From positions 930,001-994,000 of the forward strand of contig NZ_CP026116.1 of assembly GCF_004101845.1 (NCBI RefSeq): DNA of 64,000 nt. Reading direction: 5' to 3'. Source of the DNA: Latilactobacillus curvatus JCM 1096 = DSM 20019 (GTDB lineage Bacteria; Bacillota; Bacilli; Lactobacillales; Lactobacillaceae). Below are positions 18,791 through 27,816 of the stretch, piece after piece. A program made the translations under genes and the position numbers. How positions within the stretch are numbered: the stretch's first letter is position 1; each line of letters opens with the position of its first letter. Below the pieces are notes generated by a model. It was not told the origin of the DNA and did no database searches. It saw only the letters and a list, made by a program, of their open reading frames with translations.

Positions 18791-19837
18791 CTAGCCCTCC
18801 TGTGTGAATTGATTTAAGAATCGAACGTCATTTAAGTAGAAGTTCCGGATATCATCCACACCATATTTCAACATTGCAAAGCGATCAACCCCGAGCCCAA
18901 AGGCGAATCCACCATAGACATCTGAGTCGACACCGCCGGCTTTTAAGACGTTCGGATGTGTCATCCCAGCCCCTAAAACTTCAATCCAGCCAGTTTGCTT
19001 GCAGACATTACAGCCTTTACCATCACAACGGAAACAAGAAATATCCACTTCAACAGATGGTTCCGTGAATGGAAAGTAACTTGGCCGGAAACGTAAATCA
19101 CGGTCTTCACCAAAAATATGGTGAATCGTATATTCTAAGGTTCCCTTTAAGTCTGCCATTGTAATGTTTTTATCAATCACTTGGCCTTCCATTTGATAGA
19201 ATTGATGCGAATGCGTTGCATCATCTGTATCACGGCGGTAAACACGGCCGGGACTAATCATCTTAATGGGACCATTAGCAAAGTCATGGTTTTCCAAGTC
19301 ACGTGCTTCATTGGGTGACATGTGCGTGCGCATCAATAAATCATTAGTAATATAGAACGTATCTTGCATATCACGGGCTGGATGATTAGCTGGCATGTTT
19401 AACATTTCAAAGTTATGTTTTTCATCTTCCACTTCATAGCCAGCAACGACTTGATAACCCATTCCGATAAATAAATCTTCTAAATCATCAATCACTTGAG
19501 TTAAGACATGCGGGGTCCCTTTTTTGACCGGTTGGCCAGGTAATGTAACATCTAATGTTTCGTGAGCCAGTTGGGCTGCTGCCTTCTTGGCTTCTAATTC
19601 TGCCTTCCGGGTTTCGATTGCTTCTGCCAAATCACTCTTGATTTCATTAGCAAATGCCCCCACCTTAGGTCGTTCTTCATTACTTAAATCACGCATGCCG
19701 CGTAAAACTTCTGTAATCGGTCCTTTTTTACCGAGCACTTCCACTCGAATTTGATTTAACGCCTCTAAATCAACAACTCTTTGAATTTCTTGCAGACTCT
19801 TTTGCTGTAAGTTTTCTAATTGTTCCTTCAATGACAT
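18791..19837 (-). CDS. pheS: Phenylalanyl-tRNA synthetase alpha subunit
   Basis: Catalytic subunit of PheRS, 348 residues. An N-terminal coiled coil (about 1-85) is followed by the class II core with motif 2 ([19 protein letters not shown]) and motif 3 ([11 protein letters not shown]). A zinc-like cysteine group [12 protein letters not shown] lies near 270-281. ATG 19837 follows AAGGAGGAATTGCA. Controlled by the T-box upstream. Confidence 0.96.
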   Translation of the reverse strand: MSLKEQLENLQQKSLQEIQRVVDLEALNQIRVEVLGKKGPITEVLRGMRDLSNEERPKVGAFANEIKSDLAEAIETRKAELEAKKAAAQLAHETLDVTLPGQPVKKGTPHVLTQVIDDLEDLFIGMGYQVVAGYEVEDEKHNFEMLNMPANHPARDMQDTFYITNDLLMRTHMSPNEARDLENHDFANGPIKMISPGRVYRRDTDDATHSHQFYQMEGQVIDKNITMADLKGTLEYTIHHIFGEDRDLRFRPSYFPFTEPSVEVDISCFRCDGKGCNVCKQTGWIEVLGAGMTHPNVLKAGGVDSDVYGGFAFGLGVDRFAMLKYGVDDIRNFYLNDVRFLNQFTQEG

Positions 19838-19865
19838 TGCAATTCCTCCTTATTTTTTTCAACAA

Positions 19866-20080
19866 AAAAAGCCCGTCCCTCAAAAAGGGACGAAGCTTCG
19901 CGGTACCACCCTAGTTTACGACCATTCCAGTCATACACTCAAGTTTGCGCTAACGGGCAATACCGGACCAATGGTCAACTCAGAAAGTGAACTTCACCTA
20001 AACTTAGTTGAATAACTTGCAGTCAACTGATTATTCTCCCTGAAAACTAATGATTAGGTTACTCTTTTTCGTCTTTGTTT
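19866..20080 (-). promoter_or_regulatory. T-box riboswitch, Phe (pheST leader)
   Basis: The canonical T-box AGGGTGGTACCGCG is followed by the terminator stem CGTCCC...GGGACG and a T-run. A long structured leader precedes it, with a plausible specifier TTC in GAAGTTCACTTTC. Uncharged tRNA-Phe is expected to stabilise the antiterminator and switch pheST on. Confidence 0.92.
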
Positions 20081-20118
20081 AATAATTGTATTTTAACGTA
20101 AATAACCGCAATTAGCAA

Positions 20119-20475
20119 CTAGGCTTCTGTCGCATACCAGTCGTTTGACCAATCGTGAATAGCAGCCATTACTGGCGCTAATTCTTCACCTTTAGTGGTC
20201 AATCGATATTCAATCAACGCAGAATCATCACTGGTAATCCGCGCAACAATGCCTTCTTGTTCTAGTTCCTTCAATCGTTCAACCAATACGCGATCACTGC
20301 ACTTAGGCACACTGTGCACTAAGTTTTTAAACCGTTGTGCCCCGTTTTCTAATAGGACATCGATAATCAGGCCGTTCCACTTCTTACCTAGAATTGAAAA
20401 AGTCTTTTCAAATTTAGGACACAGTTGGAAGGCCTCTTGACAGTCAGCATTTGCGTTTTCTTTTACAATCACCAT
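20119..20475 (-). CDS. HxlR-family winged-helix regulator
   Basis: A 118-residue MarR-like DNA-binding protein. The HxlR signature is clear: F-S-I-L-G-K-K-W-N-G-L-I-I-D-V-L near residues 24-40, then R-F-K-N-L, S-D-R-V-L-V-E-R-L-K-E-L, and V-x-Y/E-Y-x-L-T. Two N-terminal cysteines (about 11 and 18) could sense oxidants or electrophiles, as in YodB/HypR. I place the start at ATG 20475, with GAGGTG 8 nt before it. The longer frame lacks a ribosome binding site. A 12-bp palindrome lies just upstream. Confidence 0.85.
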   Translation of the reverse strand: MVIVKENANADCQEAFQLCPKFEKTFSILGKKWNGLIIDVLLENGAQRFKNLVHSVPKCSDRVLVERLKELEQEGIVARITSDDSALIEYRLTTKGEELAPVMAAIHDWSNDWYATEA

Positions 20476-20490
20476 TATTTTCACCTCACA

Positions 20491-20502
20491 CTTATTAATA
20501 AG
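20491..20502. promoter_or_regulatory. Perfect palindrome CTTATTAATAAG before the hxlR-type gene
   Basis: Perfect 12-bp palindrome, extended imperfectly to CACTT...AAGTG at 20489-20507. It lies 16 nt upstream of the start and overlaps the only reasonable -10. A good candidate autoregulatory operator. Confidence 0.45.
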
Positions 20503-20552
20503 AAGTGTACTGAAAAAGGCTGCAAAAAGCAACCTATCAGCTTGAAGCATCT

Positions 20553-21059
20553 TTACTTGTTAATTGCCGGTGTTTGGCGGAGAACTTTTTGTTTAAATTT
20601 CGTCCACATTGGTGTACAAAATTCCGTCACAGCACAATAATCATCGACTATCGATACAATGTAACTTTCCTTATATTTCGGACGACTAACAGTTGCGCCC
20701 CACATGTGTTTAACGATGATGTCTTTTTCTTTAGGTGAGAGTTCTGTTAATTTTTCGGCATTCCGAAGCGCAATGCGCGGATGGATATAAGCATGTGTGC
20801 CTAAATCGAACTTCGTATCACGCCAGTCATAATAGAATAAATCATGTAATAAGCCCGCGCGTGCAATTGCTCGCGTATCAAGATGCCACTTCTTGGCAAG
20901 TTCATAACTGCGATAAGAGACGCTTAGCGAATGTTCCAAACGATCTGAATGATGATGTTGCGTATAGTTCGCTAATTTTTGGACTTCATCTTTAGCTAAT
21001 AAATCGGCAATTAGAGCCATGTAATCCGCGTCATCGTACCATTTTGCTGTTGAATTCAT
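20553..21059 (-). CDS. HD-domain phosphohydrolase
   Basis: A 168-residue protein with metal ligands of the HD superfamily: HHSDRLEHSLSV with His near 42, HD in GLLHDLFYYDW near 92-93, and a later Asp in SIVDDYCAV. A nucleotide or phospho-ester substrate is likely but unspecified. It lies upstream of the HxlR-type gene in the same direction, with a 77-nt gap. Confidence 0.8.
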   Translation of the reverse strand: MNSTAKWYDDADYMALIADLLAKDEVQKLANYTQHHHSDRLEHSLSVSYRSYELAKKWHLDTRAIARAGLLHDLFYYDWRDTKFDLGTHAYIHPRIALRNAEKLTELSPKEKDIIVKHMWGATVSRPKYKESYIVSIVDDYCAVTEFCTPMWTKFKQKVLRQTPAINK

Positions 21060-21173
21060 TCAAAGACTCCTGACATTTTTTAAATTCAAATTCTGCCACA
21101 AGGATAACAGCTTTTCGTTCAAAAAAGAAGTTAAACGCCTTAAAAAGTTACATTTGTTAGAAAAAATTAAGAA

Positions 21174-21935
21174 TTAAGCTTCAATCAACTTGAACATTAA
21201 AATCCCAGCTGCGACTGCCACGTTTAATGATTCAGCATTCCCTGGAATTGGGATGTAAATATTTTGCGTTGTGGCTGCTAAGACGTTTTCATTCACGCCG
21301 TTCCCTTCATTACCTAGAATCAAGGCCATGTCATTTGCTTTAGGCACATCTTGATAACTGATGGCCTCTGGATTTAATTCCGTTCCATAAACTGGGACGT
21401 CTTGCGAATTGAATTTCTTCATCCAGTCCATCAAGTTACCTTGATAAATTGGTAAATGGAAGTGACTGCCTTGCATTGACCGCAAGAGTTTTGGATTATA
21501 CAAGTCAACACTGCCATTGCCTAAAACAACGCCGGCAAAGTCTGCTGCGTCGGCTGTCCGAATCATTGTGCCGATATTACCAGGATCTTGAACAGCATCT
21601 AATAATAAGTAACGACCCGTTAATTTTTCTGGTACCGGTGTTTCAGACATTTCAACAACGGCAAAAATGCCTTGGGGTGCTTTAGTTTCACTCAAGTGTT
21701 GCGCCACTTCTGGTGCAATTTCAAAAGTTTCATCGTAAAGACCGCGCAATGCGCGTTCGTCCACATATTTTTCAGTGGCGAAAACTTGGCGGATGACGGC
21801 CTTATTTTGGATTGCTTCTTGGACTAAATGCCAGCCCTCTAGTAGATACGTATTTTCTTTACGTTGGTTTTTCTTAACGGTTAATTTCTTAGCCGCCTTA
21901 ATTTTAGTGTTTTGATTCGATTGAATGTATTCCAT
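21174..21935 (-). CDS. TrmH/SpoU-family RNA 2'-O-methyltransferase
   Basis: SPOUT-class RNA methyltransferase of 253 residues. An N-terminal substrate-binding region (about 1-90) is followed by the knot domain with motif 1 (DAVQDPGNIGTMIRTADAA), motif 2 (LILGNEGNGV) and motif 3 (IPIPGNAESLNVAVA). Probably acts on rRNA. The target site cannot be read from the sequence. Divergent from the acylphosphatase gene, with a TATAAT at about 21963-21968. Confidence 0.9.
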   Translation of the reverse strand: MEYIQSNQNTKIKAAKKLTVKKNQRKENTYLLEGWHLVQEAIQNKAVIRQVFATEKYVDERALRGLYDETFEIAPEVAQHLSETKAPQGIFAVVEMSETPVPEKLTGRYLLLDAVQDPGNIGTMIRTADAADFAGVVLGNGSVDLYNPKLLRSMQGSHFHLPIYQGNLMDWMKKFNSQDVPVYGTELNPEAISYQDVPKANDMALILGNEGNGVNENVLAATTQNIYIPIPGNAESLNVAVAAGILMFKLIEA

Positions 21936-22058
21936 GTTGTGCTCCAGTCTATTTAGTACTTTCTATTATACGCGACTTAGTGGGTAAATTCTATCAAGGG
22001 TCGCTTTTTAATCGCCAAATCGGGTTGAACAGCTTACAATGAAGAGGAGGTGATGACA

Positions 22059-22337
22059 ATGCAAAATGCAATTCAACTTGAAGTCTATGGCCGCGTGCAA
22101 GGCGTCGGATTTCGCTGGATGACCAAATTGGTCGCCGATAAACTCCATATCACAGGTACCGTTGCCAATCGTGACGACGGCTCCGTTAAAATTATTGCGA
22201 TGGGCCCAGCAGACGCACTCGAAAAATTTATCGGTGCTGTCAAAGCTTCTCCCACCCCTAGTGGGCGCGTCGACCGTGTCATTCAAACACCGCTCGAAAA
22301 TGTGTCAGCGTGTCATAAATTTTCGGTTGTCAGTTGA
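22059..22337 (+). CDS. acyP: Acylphosphatase
   Basis: Hydrolyses acyl phosphates. 92 residues from ATG 22059, which has AGAGGAGG at the right distance. Signature 1 is GRVQGVGFRW with the catalytic Arg, and signature 2 is ANRDDGSVKI with the catalytic Asn. Just downstream is yidC, whose leader hairpin begins 7 nt after this stop codon. Confidence 0.92.
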   Translation: MQNAIQLEVYGRVQGVGFRWMTKLVADKLHITGTVANRDDGSVKIIAMGPADALEKFIGAVKASPTPSGRVDRVIQTPLENVSACHKFSVVS

Positions 22338-22343
22338 AAAACC

Positions 22344-22394
22344 TAGCCCCTTCAAGTATAGTTACACTTGTTGAAACTTATCTTGAAAGGGCTA
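22344..22394 (+). promoter_or_regulatory. Hairpin covering the yidC ribosome binding site
   Basis: TAGCCCCTTCAAG (22344-22356) and CTTGAAAGGGCTA (22382-22394) form a 13-bp stem with one mismatch and a 25-nt loop. The 3' arm contains the GAAAGGG ribosome binding site of yidC. No T-tract follows, so it is not a terminator. Confidence 0.65.
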
Positions 22395-22399
22395 AATTT

Positions 22400-23392
22400 A
22401 TGAAAAATTCTAAACGCTTCGCGACACTCGCGATGCTTACAATGACCGTTACATTCTTTCTCGCTGGCTGTGTTCCACAAAAAATGAGCAGCCATCCCAA
22501 AGTCCCAACCGGCTTAATCTATGGTTCATCCTATAAATACATCGCCGTGCCGCTCCAACATATTATGGAACGCATTGCTGATGTTTTCGGTGGCATCAAT
22601 GGTTACGGCTGGGCAATTATCATCATCACATTCGTTGTGCGGATGATTTTACTCCCATTAATGTTGAACCAATCGAATAAGATGACGGCCCAACAAGAAA
22701 AGACCCGTCGCTTGAAACCGCAATTAGATATTATCCAAGAACAACAAAAAGCGGCAACAACCCCTGAAGAAAAGGCTGAACTTAGCCAGTTGATGATGAA
22801 GGTTTATAAGGAAAATGATTCAAGCATGATGCCAAGTCTTGGTTGTTTGACCTTATTAATTCAATTACCAATCTTCTCTGGTTTGTATCAAGCCATCCAA
22901 TACTCACCTGAAATTTCAAGTAGCCACTTCTTTGGGATCGGTCTTGGGAGCCCAAACATTATCATTACTGTGATTGCGACCCTCTTATATGTCGGTCAAA
23001 GTGCACTTTCATTAGTCGGGATGCCTGCTGAACAAAAGAAACAAATGCAAACAACCGTCCTAATGAGTCCTGCGATTACATTCTTCATTTCGTTATTTGC
23101 ACCAGCCGGTTTAGCACTTTATTTCTTAGCCGGTGGGATTATCATGGTGATTCAACAATTAATCACGACATTCATCATCATGCCTCGTGTTAAAAAACGG
23201 ATCGATCAAGAAATTAAGGAAAAACCAATCGTCACGGTTGTCACAAAAGAAATGTTCACTCAAAAAGCAGCAGTCAAACCAGCTGCCGACGTCACAGAAA
23301 CACCAACAGAAACAAGCAACCCAACTGTCGCTACACCTAAAGTAGCTGGCAAACGCAACTCAGGTAAGCAACGGCATAAGCCACAAGCTTAA
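22400..23392 (+). CDS. yidC: YidC/OxaA membrane protein insertase (lipoprotein type)
   Basis: Inserts and folds membrane proteins with or without SecYEG. 330 residues from ATG 22400. A lipoprotein signal peptide ends in FFLAGC with Cys24 as the lipid site. Five membrane helices follow, with the YidC core pattern (FVVRMILLPLML, LPIFSGLYQAI, PAGLALYFLAGG). The C-terminal tail is polar and ends basic (GKQRHKPQA). Lactobacilli normally carry two paralogues. This one is not next to rnpA. Translation may be controlled by the leader hairpin. Confidence 0.93.
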   Translation: MKNSKRFATLAMLTMTVTFFLAGCVPQKMSSHPKVPTGLIYGSSYKYIAVPLQHIMERIADVFGGINGYGWAIIIITFVVRMILLPLMLNQSNKMTAQQEKTRRLKPQLDIIQEQQKAATTPEEKAELSQLMMKVYKENDSSMMPSLGCLTLLIQLPIFSGLYQAIQYSPEISSSHFFGIGLGSPNIIITVIATLLYVGQSALSLVGMPAEQKKQMQTTVLMSPAITFFISLFAPAGLALYFLAGGIIMVIQQLITTFIIMPRVKKRIDQEIKEKPIVTVVTKEMFTQKAAVKPAADVTETPTETSNPTVATPKVAGKRNSGKQRHKPQA

Positions 23393-23397
23393 CCAAC

Positions 23398-23453
23398 AAA
23401 AAAAAGCGGTGCGCCTCAATCAATTAGATGATTGAAGCGCACCGCTTTTTTAA
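23398..23453. terminator. Bidirectional terminator between yidC and the kinase gene
   Basis: AAAAAGCGGTGCGC / GCGCACCGCTTTTT with a further TCAAT/ATTGA extension of the stem. The minus-strand kinase stop codon lies in its flank. Confidence 0.9.
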
Positions 23454-24949
23454 TCCGTATTAACTGGTTCTTCTGATTTTGGTTCTACTTCACGAATCAG
23501 TGGTAACTCAACTCTAAAAACAGAACCGTAGCCAACGCTACTTTCTAGCGACACATTCCCGTCATAGCCTTCAACGAGTTGTTGGGCAATTGCTAATCCC
23601 AATCCATTGCCACCTTTTTCCCGACTTCGTGCTTTGTCAACGCGATAGAACCGGTGAAAGACTTTCTTCTTATCTTCTTCCGAAATACCTTCACCAAAGT
23701 CTTGCACGGCCACTTGCGCATACCGCTCATCACTAGCGACGGCAATATGAACTTCTTTACGTATCGTTGAATATTTAATCGCATTATCCAACAGAATAAT
23801 CATAATTTGTTCTAAGTGATTTCGATTAACATGCACTAGCGCTGGTTGGTGCAAATCATTGTCGAGCATAAAATTAAATTCTGGATATAACATCTCGAAG
23901 TTATGGTAATTCTGAAGAACAACTTCCCCGACATCGGTCACTTCAGTCGTTCCTTCAGTCACGACTTTATCTGCCCGTGTTAAATCAAGCATTTCTTGAA
24001 TTAAATTTTTCATCCGCAAGATTTCTTGTAACGAAGCCGCTAAAGATTCTTCCAGTACCTCTGGATCATCTTTCCCCCATCGATTGAGCAGTTGTAGATG
24101 CCCTTCAATAATCGCAACTGGTGTCCGCAACTCATGCGAAACATCACTGACGAACTGGTCTTGCTGTTCGAAATAATGCTGAATTCGATTCAACATACCA
24201 TTAAACGCACTGACCAGATCAGATAATTCATCTTGACTATGCCCAGTCTCAGGAATTCGGACATCTGAATTAGGCTCTGAATTAATGGCTTCTATCGTTT
24301 TTTTCATAACTTCGATTGGTCGCAAGAATTGGTTGGCTAATAAATAGCCAATCAATGCACTAAATAACATAGCAAAAAAGACAACCACAACTAACACAAT
24401 TCTTAATTCAGTCATAGCGTGGTTATAATCACGGACGTTATTGACCACCTCTACATAACCAATTACACGGTTTTGACTTGTCTTAATCGGACTAATGCCA
24501 ATCAGCCGCATCTTACCAAAAATAGCTTTGCGCTTTAATGTATCCGTATCGCCTTTTGGAAACGGACCAATCGCCCCGCGCGATGCAAACAAACCCTTCT
24601 TGTTTGCATCATAAATCTTAACTGTAACATCCTGTTGTGCTAACCGCGTTAAAACCGCATCTTGATAGATGGCTTTAGGGCTGTGACGGTTCGGATCCAA
24701 TTGATTGGTGACAAAGCCTTCTGTAAGATGTGGCCCATTGCTGGACAATCTCGCTTGTACGACGGTCACCGTATCGTGCACATTATCGACTTCTCTGTGT
24801 AGCAAGATATTAGAGATACTACTAAAGATCACAATTGAAAAAATCGCAAAGGTGATAAAAATGGCCAACCCAACCGCAGCTGCCCATTTCACCTTTAACG
24901 ATATTTTACGACCCTTATTTGTTGTTGATGCTACCGTTTCGTCCTGCAT
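23450..24949 (-). CDS. ArlS/CsrS-like sensor histidine kinase
   Basis: OmpR-class sensor kinase of 499-500 residues. Membrane helices at about 25-48 and 184-206 enclose an extracellular sensor region of about 135 residues. HAMP, HisKA with His273 (VSDVSHELRTPV) and HATPase motifs (DNAIKYS, DFGEGI, GGNGLGLAIA) follow. Its start overlaps the regulator stop. A GTG three bases earlier (24952) is equally possible. Overall layout resembles ArlS of staphylococci, so a cell-surface or adhesion role is a guess only. Confidence 0.9.
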   Translation of the reverse strand: MQDETVASTTNKGRKISLKVKWAAAVGLAIFITFAIFSIVIFSSISNILLHREVDNVHDTVTVVQARLSSNGPHLTEGFVTNQLDPNRHSPKAIYQDAVLTRLAQQDVTVKIYDANKKGLFASRGAIGPFPKGDTDTLKRKAIFGKMRLIGISPIKTSQNRVIGYVEVVNNVRDYNHAMTELRIVLVVVVFFAMLFSALIGYLLANQFLRPIEVMKKTIEAINSEPNSDVRIPETGHSQDELSDLVSAFNGMLNRIQHYFEQQDQFVSDVSHELRTPVAIIEGHLQLLNRWGKDDPEVLEESLAASLQEILRMKNLIQEMLDLTRADKVVTEGTTEVTDVGEVVLQNYHNFEMLYPEFNFMLDNDLHQPALVHVNRNHLEQIMIILLDNAIKYSTIRKEVHIAVASDERYAQVAVQDFGEGISEEDKKKVFHRFYRVDKARSREKGGNGLGLAIAQQLVEGYDGNVSLESSVGYGSVFRVELPLIREVEPKSEEPVNTD

Positions 24950-25635
24950 CACGAGCGCATCACATAACCCATTCCACGAACCGTTTGAATGTAACTTTGT
25001 TCGCCAGAACGATCAATTTTATTTCGTAAGTAACGGATATAAACATCGACAACATTGGTTTCAACATCCGAATCGTAACCCCAAACTTTGCTGAGTAAGA
25101 CATCGCGTGCCAAAACAACGTTGACGTTTTCCATCAATGTTAATAATAATTCATATTCACGTTTCGTTAGTTCAATCACATCATCACCACGCCGAACAAC
25201 TCGGTTTTCTTTTTCAACCGTTAAATCACGGTAAGTAACCGTCGTTTGTTTAGCAGCGTTATGTTCGCCTTCGATATCAATTCGCCGTAGCAATGCCCGT
25301 AAACGCGCTAATAATTCTTCAATGGCAAAAGGCTTAACGATATAATCGTCTGCGCCATGATCTAACCCAGAAACACGGTCAATCACTGAATCACGAGCCG
25401 TCATCATAATGATTGGCGTATTCTTAACTTGGCGGACCCGACGGCAGACTTCTAACCCGTTTAATTCAGGTAACATCAAGTCTAATAAAATCGCGTCCCA
25501 TTCTTCATTCAAGGCAGCTTCTAAACCAGTACGCCCATTGAAATGGACCTCTGTCTCATAACCCTCATGCTTTAATTCAAGTTCCACAAATCGAGCTAAA
25601 TTTTTCTCATCTTCAATAATCAATATGCGACTCAT
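24949..25635 (-). CDS. ArlR/CsrR-like OmpR-family response regulator
   Basis: 228 residues: receiver domain with Asp52 as phospho-acceptor ([14 protein letters not shown]) and Lys near 102, then a winged-helix Trans_reg_C domain (about 132-228, ending [13 protein letters not shown]). Start ATG 25635 behind GGGGAGTGACTAA. A TGCTAGAAT extended -10 lies at 25739-25747. Forms a two-gene operon with the downstream kinase. Confidence 0.92.
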   Translation of the reverse strand: MSRILIIEDEKNLARFVELELKHEGYETEVHFNGRTGLEAALNEEWDAILLDLMLPELNGLEVCRRVRQVKNTPIIMMTARDSVIDRVSGLDHGADDYIVKPFAIEELLARLRALLRRIDIEGEHNAAKQTTVTYRDLTVEKENRVVRRGDDVIELTKREYELLLTLMENVNVVLARDVLLSKVWGYDSDVETNVVDVYIRYLRNKIDRSGEQSYIQTVRGMGYVMRS

Positions 25636-25800
25636 TTAGTCACTCCCCAAAAAAGAATTTTTAATGGACTCTCTAAATTCTAATCAATGATAAGAATTCT
25701 CTAAGAAACCTCAAGCGCCAAAATCGGCTTACCTTTCCATTCTAGCATAGTTCCAATTAAATAACTAACTAATCTGACTCTCATCTGATGGCGATTTAGT
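25636..25800. other. Intergenic leader of the two-component operon
   Basis: Holds the extended -10 TGCTAGAAT (25739-25747, minus strand) and a leader of about 95 nt. I see no other structured element before the gnd terminator begins at 25808. Confidence 0.4.
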
Positions 25801-25807
25801 AATAATC

Positions 25808-25848
25808 GAAAAAACACCTGCGCCTTAATAATCGGCTCGGGTGTTTAG
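25808..25848 (-). terminator. gnd transcript terminator
   Basis: Minus strand AAACACCCGAGCC / GGCGCAGGTGTTT with a following T-run. Placed directly after the third hairpin element downstream of gnd. Confidence 0.85.
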
Positions 25849-25850
25849 AG

Positions 25851-25972
25851 AAACGTGCTTCCTCGAACTGTCTTTTCCGGTTAACCGTAAAATGATGCTT
25901 ATGGCTAAGAACCGCCATAAGCATCATTTTTCTGTTAATCCTTAAAGCCAAAAACGTTCGACTCATCACTCT
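25851..25972 (-). repeat. Dispersed hairpin element, gnd array copy 3
   Basis: Outer stem TCGAAC / GTTCGA, motif TAAGGATTAAC opposite GTTAACCGGAAAA, apical hairpin AAATGATGCTTATGGC with its complement. Last copy before the gnd terminator. Confidence 0.85.
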
Positions 25973-25978
25973 ATTTTA

Positions 25979-26097
25979 AAACGCGCATCCCGTCGCAGCC
26001 ATTTCCGCTTAATCTAAAATTGCCATTAATCCTAAAACCGGGATTAATGGCAATTTTTTATTAATGCTCAATGACTAAATGCAATAGTCAGCACTCT
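25979..26097 (-). repeat. Dispersed hairpin element, gnd array copy 2
   Basis: Motif TTGAGCATTAAT opposite ATTAAGCGGAAAT, inner stem CATT / AATG, and apical hairpin AAATTGCCATTAATCC with its complement. The outer stem is the least well kept of all copies. Confidence 0.8.
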
Positions 26098-26103
26098 TGT
26101 ACT

Positions 26104-26222
26104 AAAACGTGCTCCAGTAGACATCCGCTTCCGGTTAGTTGCATACCGCAAACGATCGGTTTCACCGCTCATTTACGATATTCCACTAATCCTCAGCGCA
26201 TCCCCGTCTACTTGCGCACTCT
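26104..26222 (-). repeat. Dispersed hairpin element, gnd array copy 1
   Basis: Begins inside the gnd stop codon (TAGAGTGCGC). Outer stem GTGCGCAAGTAGAC / GTCTACTGGAGCAC, inner stem CGCT / AGCG, motif TGAGGATTAGT opposite ACTAACCGGAAG, and the second apical type (CGTAAATGA...TCGTTTGCG around a short GC-rich hairpin). Confidence 0.85.
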
Positions 26223-27642
26223 ATTGTTCTTTATACCAAGTATAATGGAATGTGCCTTCGCGGTCTGTTCTTTGGTATGTGTGCGCACCAAAGTAGTCGC
26301 GTTGTGCTTGGATTAAGTTTGCTGGTAATACTTCTGAACGATATGAATCAAAATATGTGATAGCAGCTGAGAAACCAGGTGCTGGCACACCTTGTTGGAT
26401 GGCCATTGCAGCTACGTCACGAACAGCGCCTTGATAATTCTTTGTAATATCTAAGAAGTAATCATCCAACAATAAGTTGTTTAAATCAGCTTTTTTATCA
26501 AAGGCATCCGTAATCTTTTGTAAGAAACGGGCCCGAATGATACAGCCTTCACGCCAGATCTTAGCGATTTCGCCATAGTTTAATGACCAGTCATATTGAT
26601 CTGAAGCAACCCGCATTTGTTCAAAGCCTTGCGCATAGCTCATGATCTTGCTGAAGTACAATGCTTGGCGAATCTTTTCGATTAATTCTTTTTTATCTTC
26701 TGTTAATTTAGCAACGGTTGGGGCTGGTAAAATCTTGCTTGCAGCCACCCGTTCGTCTTTCATTGCTGAAATATAACGTGCATAAACAGATTCTGTAATC
26801 AATGATTGTGGCACACCCAATTCAAGGGCGCTTTGTGAACTCCACTTACCAGTTCCTTTGTTACCAGCAGCATCTAAGATGACGTCGACAATTGGTTTAT
26901 CCGTTTCTAAATCATCTTTTCGCGTTAAGATGTCCGCTGTGATTTCCATTAAATAACTGTCTAATTCGCCGTGGTTCCATTCTTTGAAGACATCAGCGAT
27001 TTCTTCAACAGATAAACCAACAACGTTTCTCAATAAATTATAACTTTCTGAGATGAGTTCCATATCACCATATTCGATCCCGTTGTGGACCATCTTAACA
27101 TAGTGACCAGCACCGTTTGGCCCGATGTATGTGACACATGGTTGGCCATCTTCAGCCTTTGCTGACATTTGTTCTAAGATTGGTGCAACTAATTCATAAG
27201 CTTCTTTTTGACCGCCTGGCATCATTGAAGGGCCTTCTAATGCGCCTAATTCACCACCAGAAACACCCATTCCGATAAAGTTAATGCCTGACTTATCTAG
27301 TTCAGCATTCCGACGAATTGTATCGCCAAAGAAGGTGTTCCCGCCATCGATTAAAATATCACCTTTATCTAATAAAGGTAACAATTCGTTGATGACAGCA
27401 TCTGTACCAGCGCCGGCTTTAACCATTAAGATGATTCGCCGTGGTTTTTCTAATGATTGAACAAATTCTTCAATTGTATAGCTTGGTACCAATTTCTTTT
27501 CGCTGTGATCTTGCATCACTGCTTCTGTCTTAGCACCTGTTCGGTTATAAATCGCAACGGTGTAACCGCGACTTTCAATGTTTAATGCTAAGTTCTTGCC
27601 CATAACTGCCATCCCGATGACACCGATTTGTGGTTGACTCAT
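26221..27642 (-). CDS. gnd: 6-phosphogluconate dehydrogenase, decarboxylating
   Basis: Oxidises 6-phosphogluconate to ribulose-5-phosphate and CO2 with NADP in the pentose phosphate pathway. 473 residues. NADP-binding [15 protein letters not shown] at 6-20, GGNTFFGD, substrate signature [18 protein letters not shown], the NKGTGKWS loop with catalytic Lys, and a C-terminal YFDSYR. Single gene with its own 5' region. Three tandem hairpin elements lie between its stop codon and its terminator. Confidence 0.97.
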   Translation of the reverse strand: MSQPQIGVIGMAVMGKNLALNIESRGYTVAIYNRTGAKTEAVMQDHSEKKLVPSYTIEEFVQSLEKPRRIILMVKAGAGTDAVINELLPLLDKGDILIDGGNTFFGDTIRRNAELDKSGINFIGMGVSGGELGALEGPSMMPGGQKEAYELVAPILEQMSAKAEDGQPCVTYIGPNGAGHYVKMVHNGIEYGDMELISESYNLLRNVVGLSVEEIADVFKEWNHGELDSYLMEITADILTRKDDLETDKPIVDVILDAAGNKGTGKWSSQSALELGVPQSLITESVYARYISAMKDERVAASKILPAPTVAKLTEDKKELIEKIRQALYFSKIMSYAQGFEQMRVASDQYDWSLNYGEIAKIWREGCIIRARFLQKITDAFDKKADLNNLLLDDYFLDITKNYQGAVRDVAAMAIQQGVPAPGFSAAITYFDSYRSEVLPANLIQAQRDYFGAHTYQRTDREGTFHYTWYKEQ

Positions 27643-27675
27643 GTAAAAGGCCTCCTAAATGATTTCTAAATTTAA

Positions 27676-27703
27676 GCGTTGTTGACTATCAAAACGACAA
27701 CGC
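27676..27703. repeat. Inverted repeat in the gnd 5' leader
   Basis: GCGTTGT and ACAACGC (7 bp) separated by 14 nt, about 30 nt upstream of gnd. Just farther upstream, at about 27760-27771, is TGGTCCGGTCCA with a GGTCC direct repeat. Either could be an operator; I recognise neither. Confidence 0.35.
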
Positions 27704-27788
27704 GTCTACTGTGTTTATGTTAGCAGAATTACGCTTTAAATAAAAGCATTTTAACTGATTTGGTCCGGTCCATTTAACAAATTGGGTA

Positions 27789-27816
27789 TAAAAAAACGCC
27801 AAACTTAGTCGGCGTC
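27789..27816 (-). terminator. Terminator at the end of the yqeG-yceD cluster
   Basis: Stem ACGCC / GGCGT followed by a run of seven T on the minus strand. The yceD stop codon lies in the loop. Confidence 0.6.

Noticed and set aside
22334-22399. Longer yidC starting at a TTG that overlaps the acyP stop.
   Set aside because: The extra 22 residues precede a complete lipoprotein signal peptide and the TTG has no ribosome binding site.
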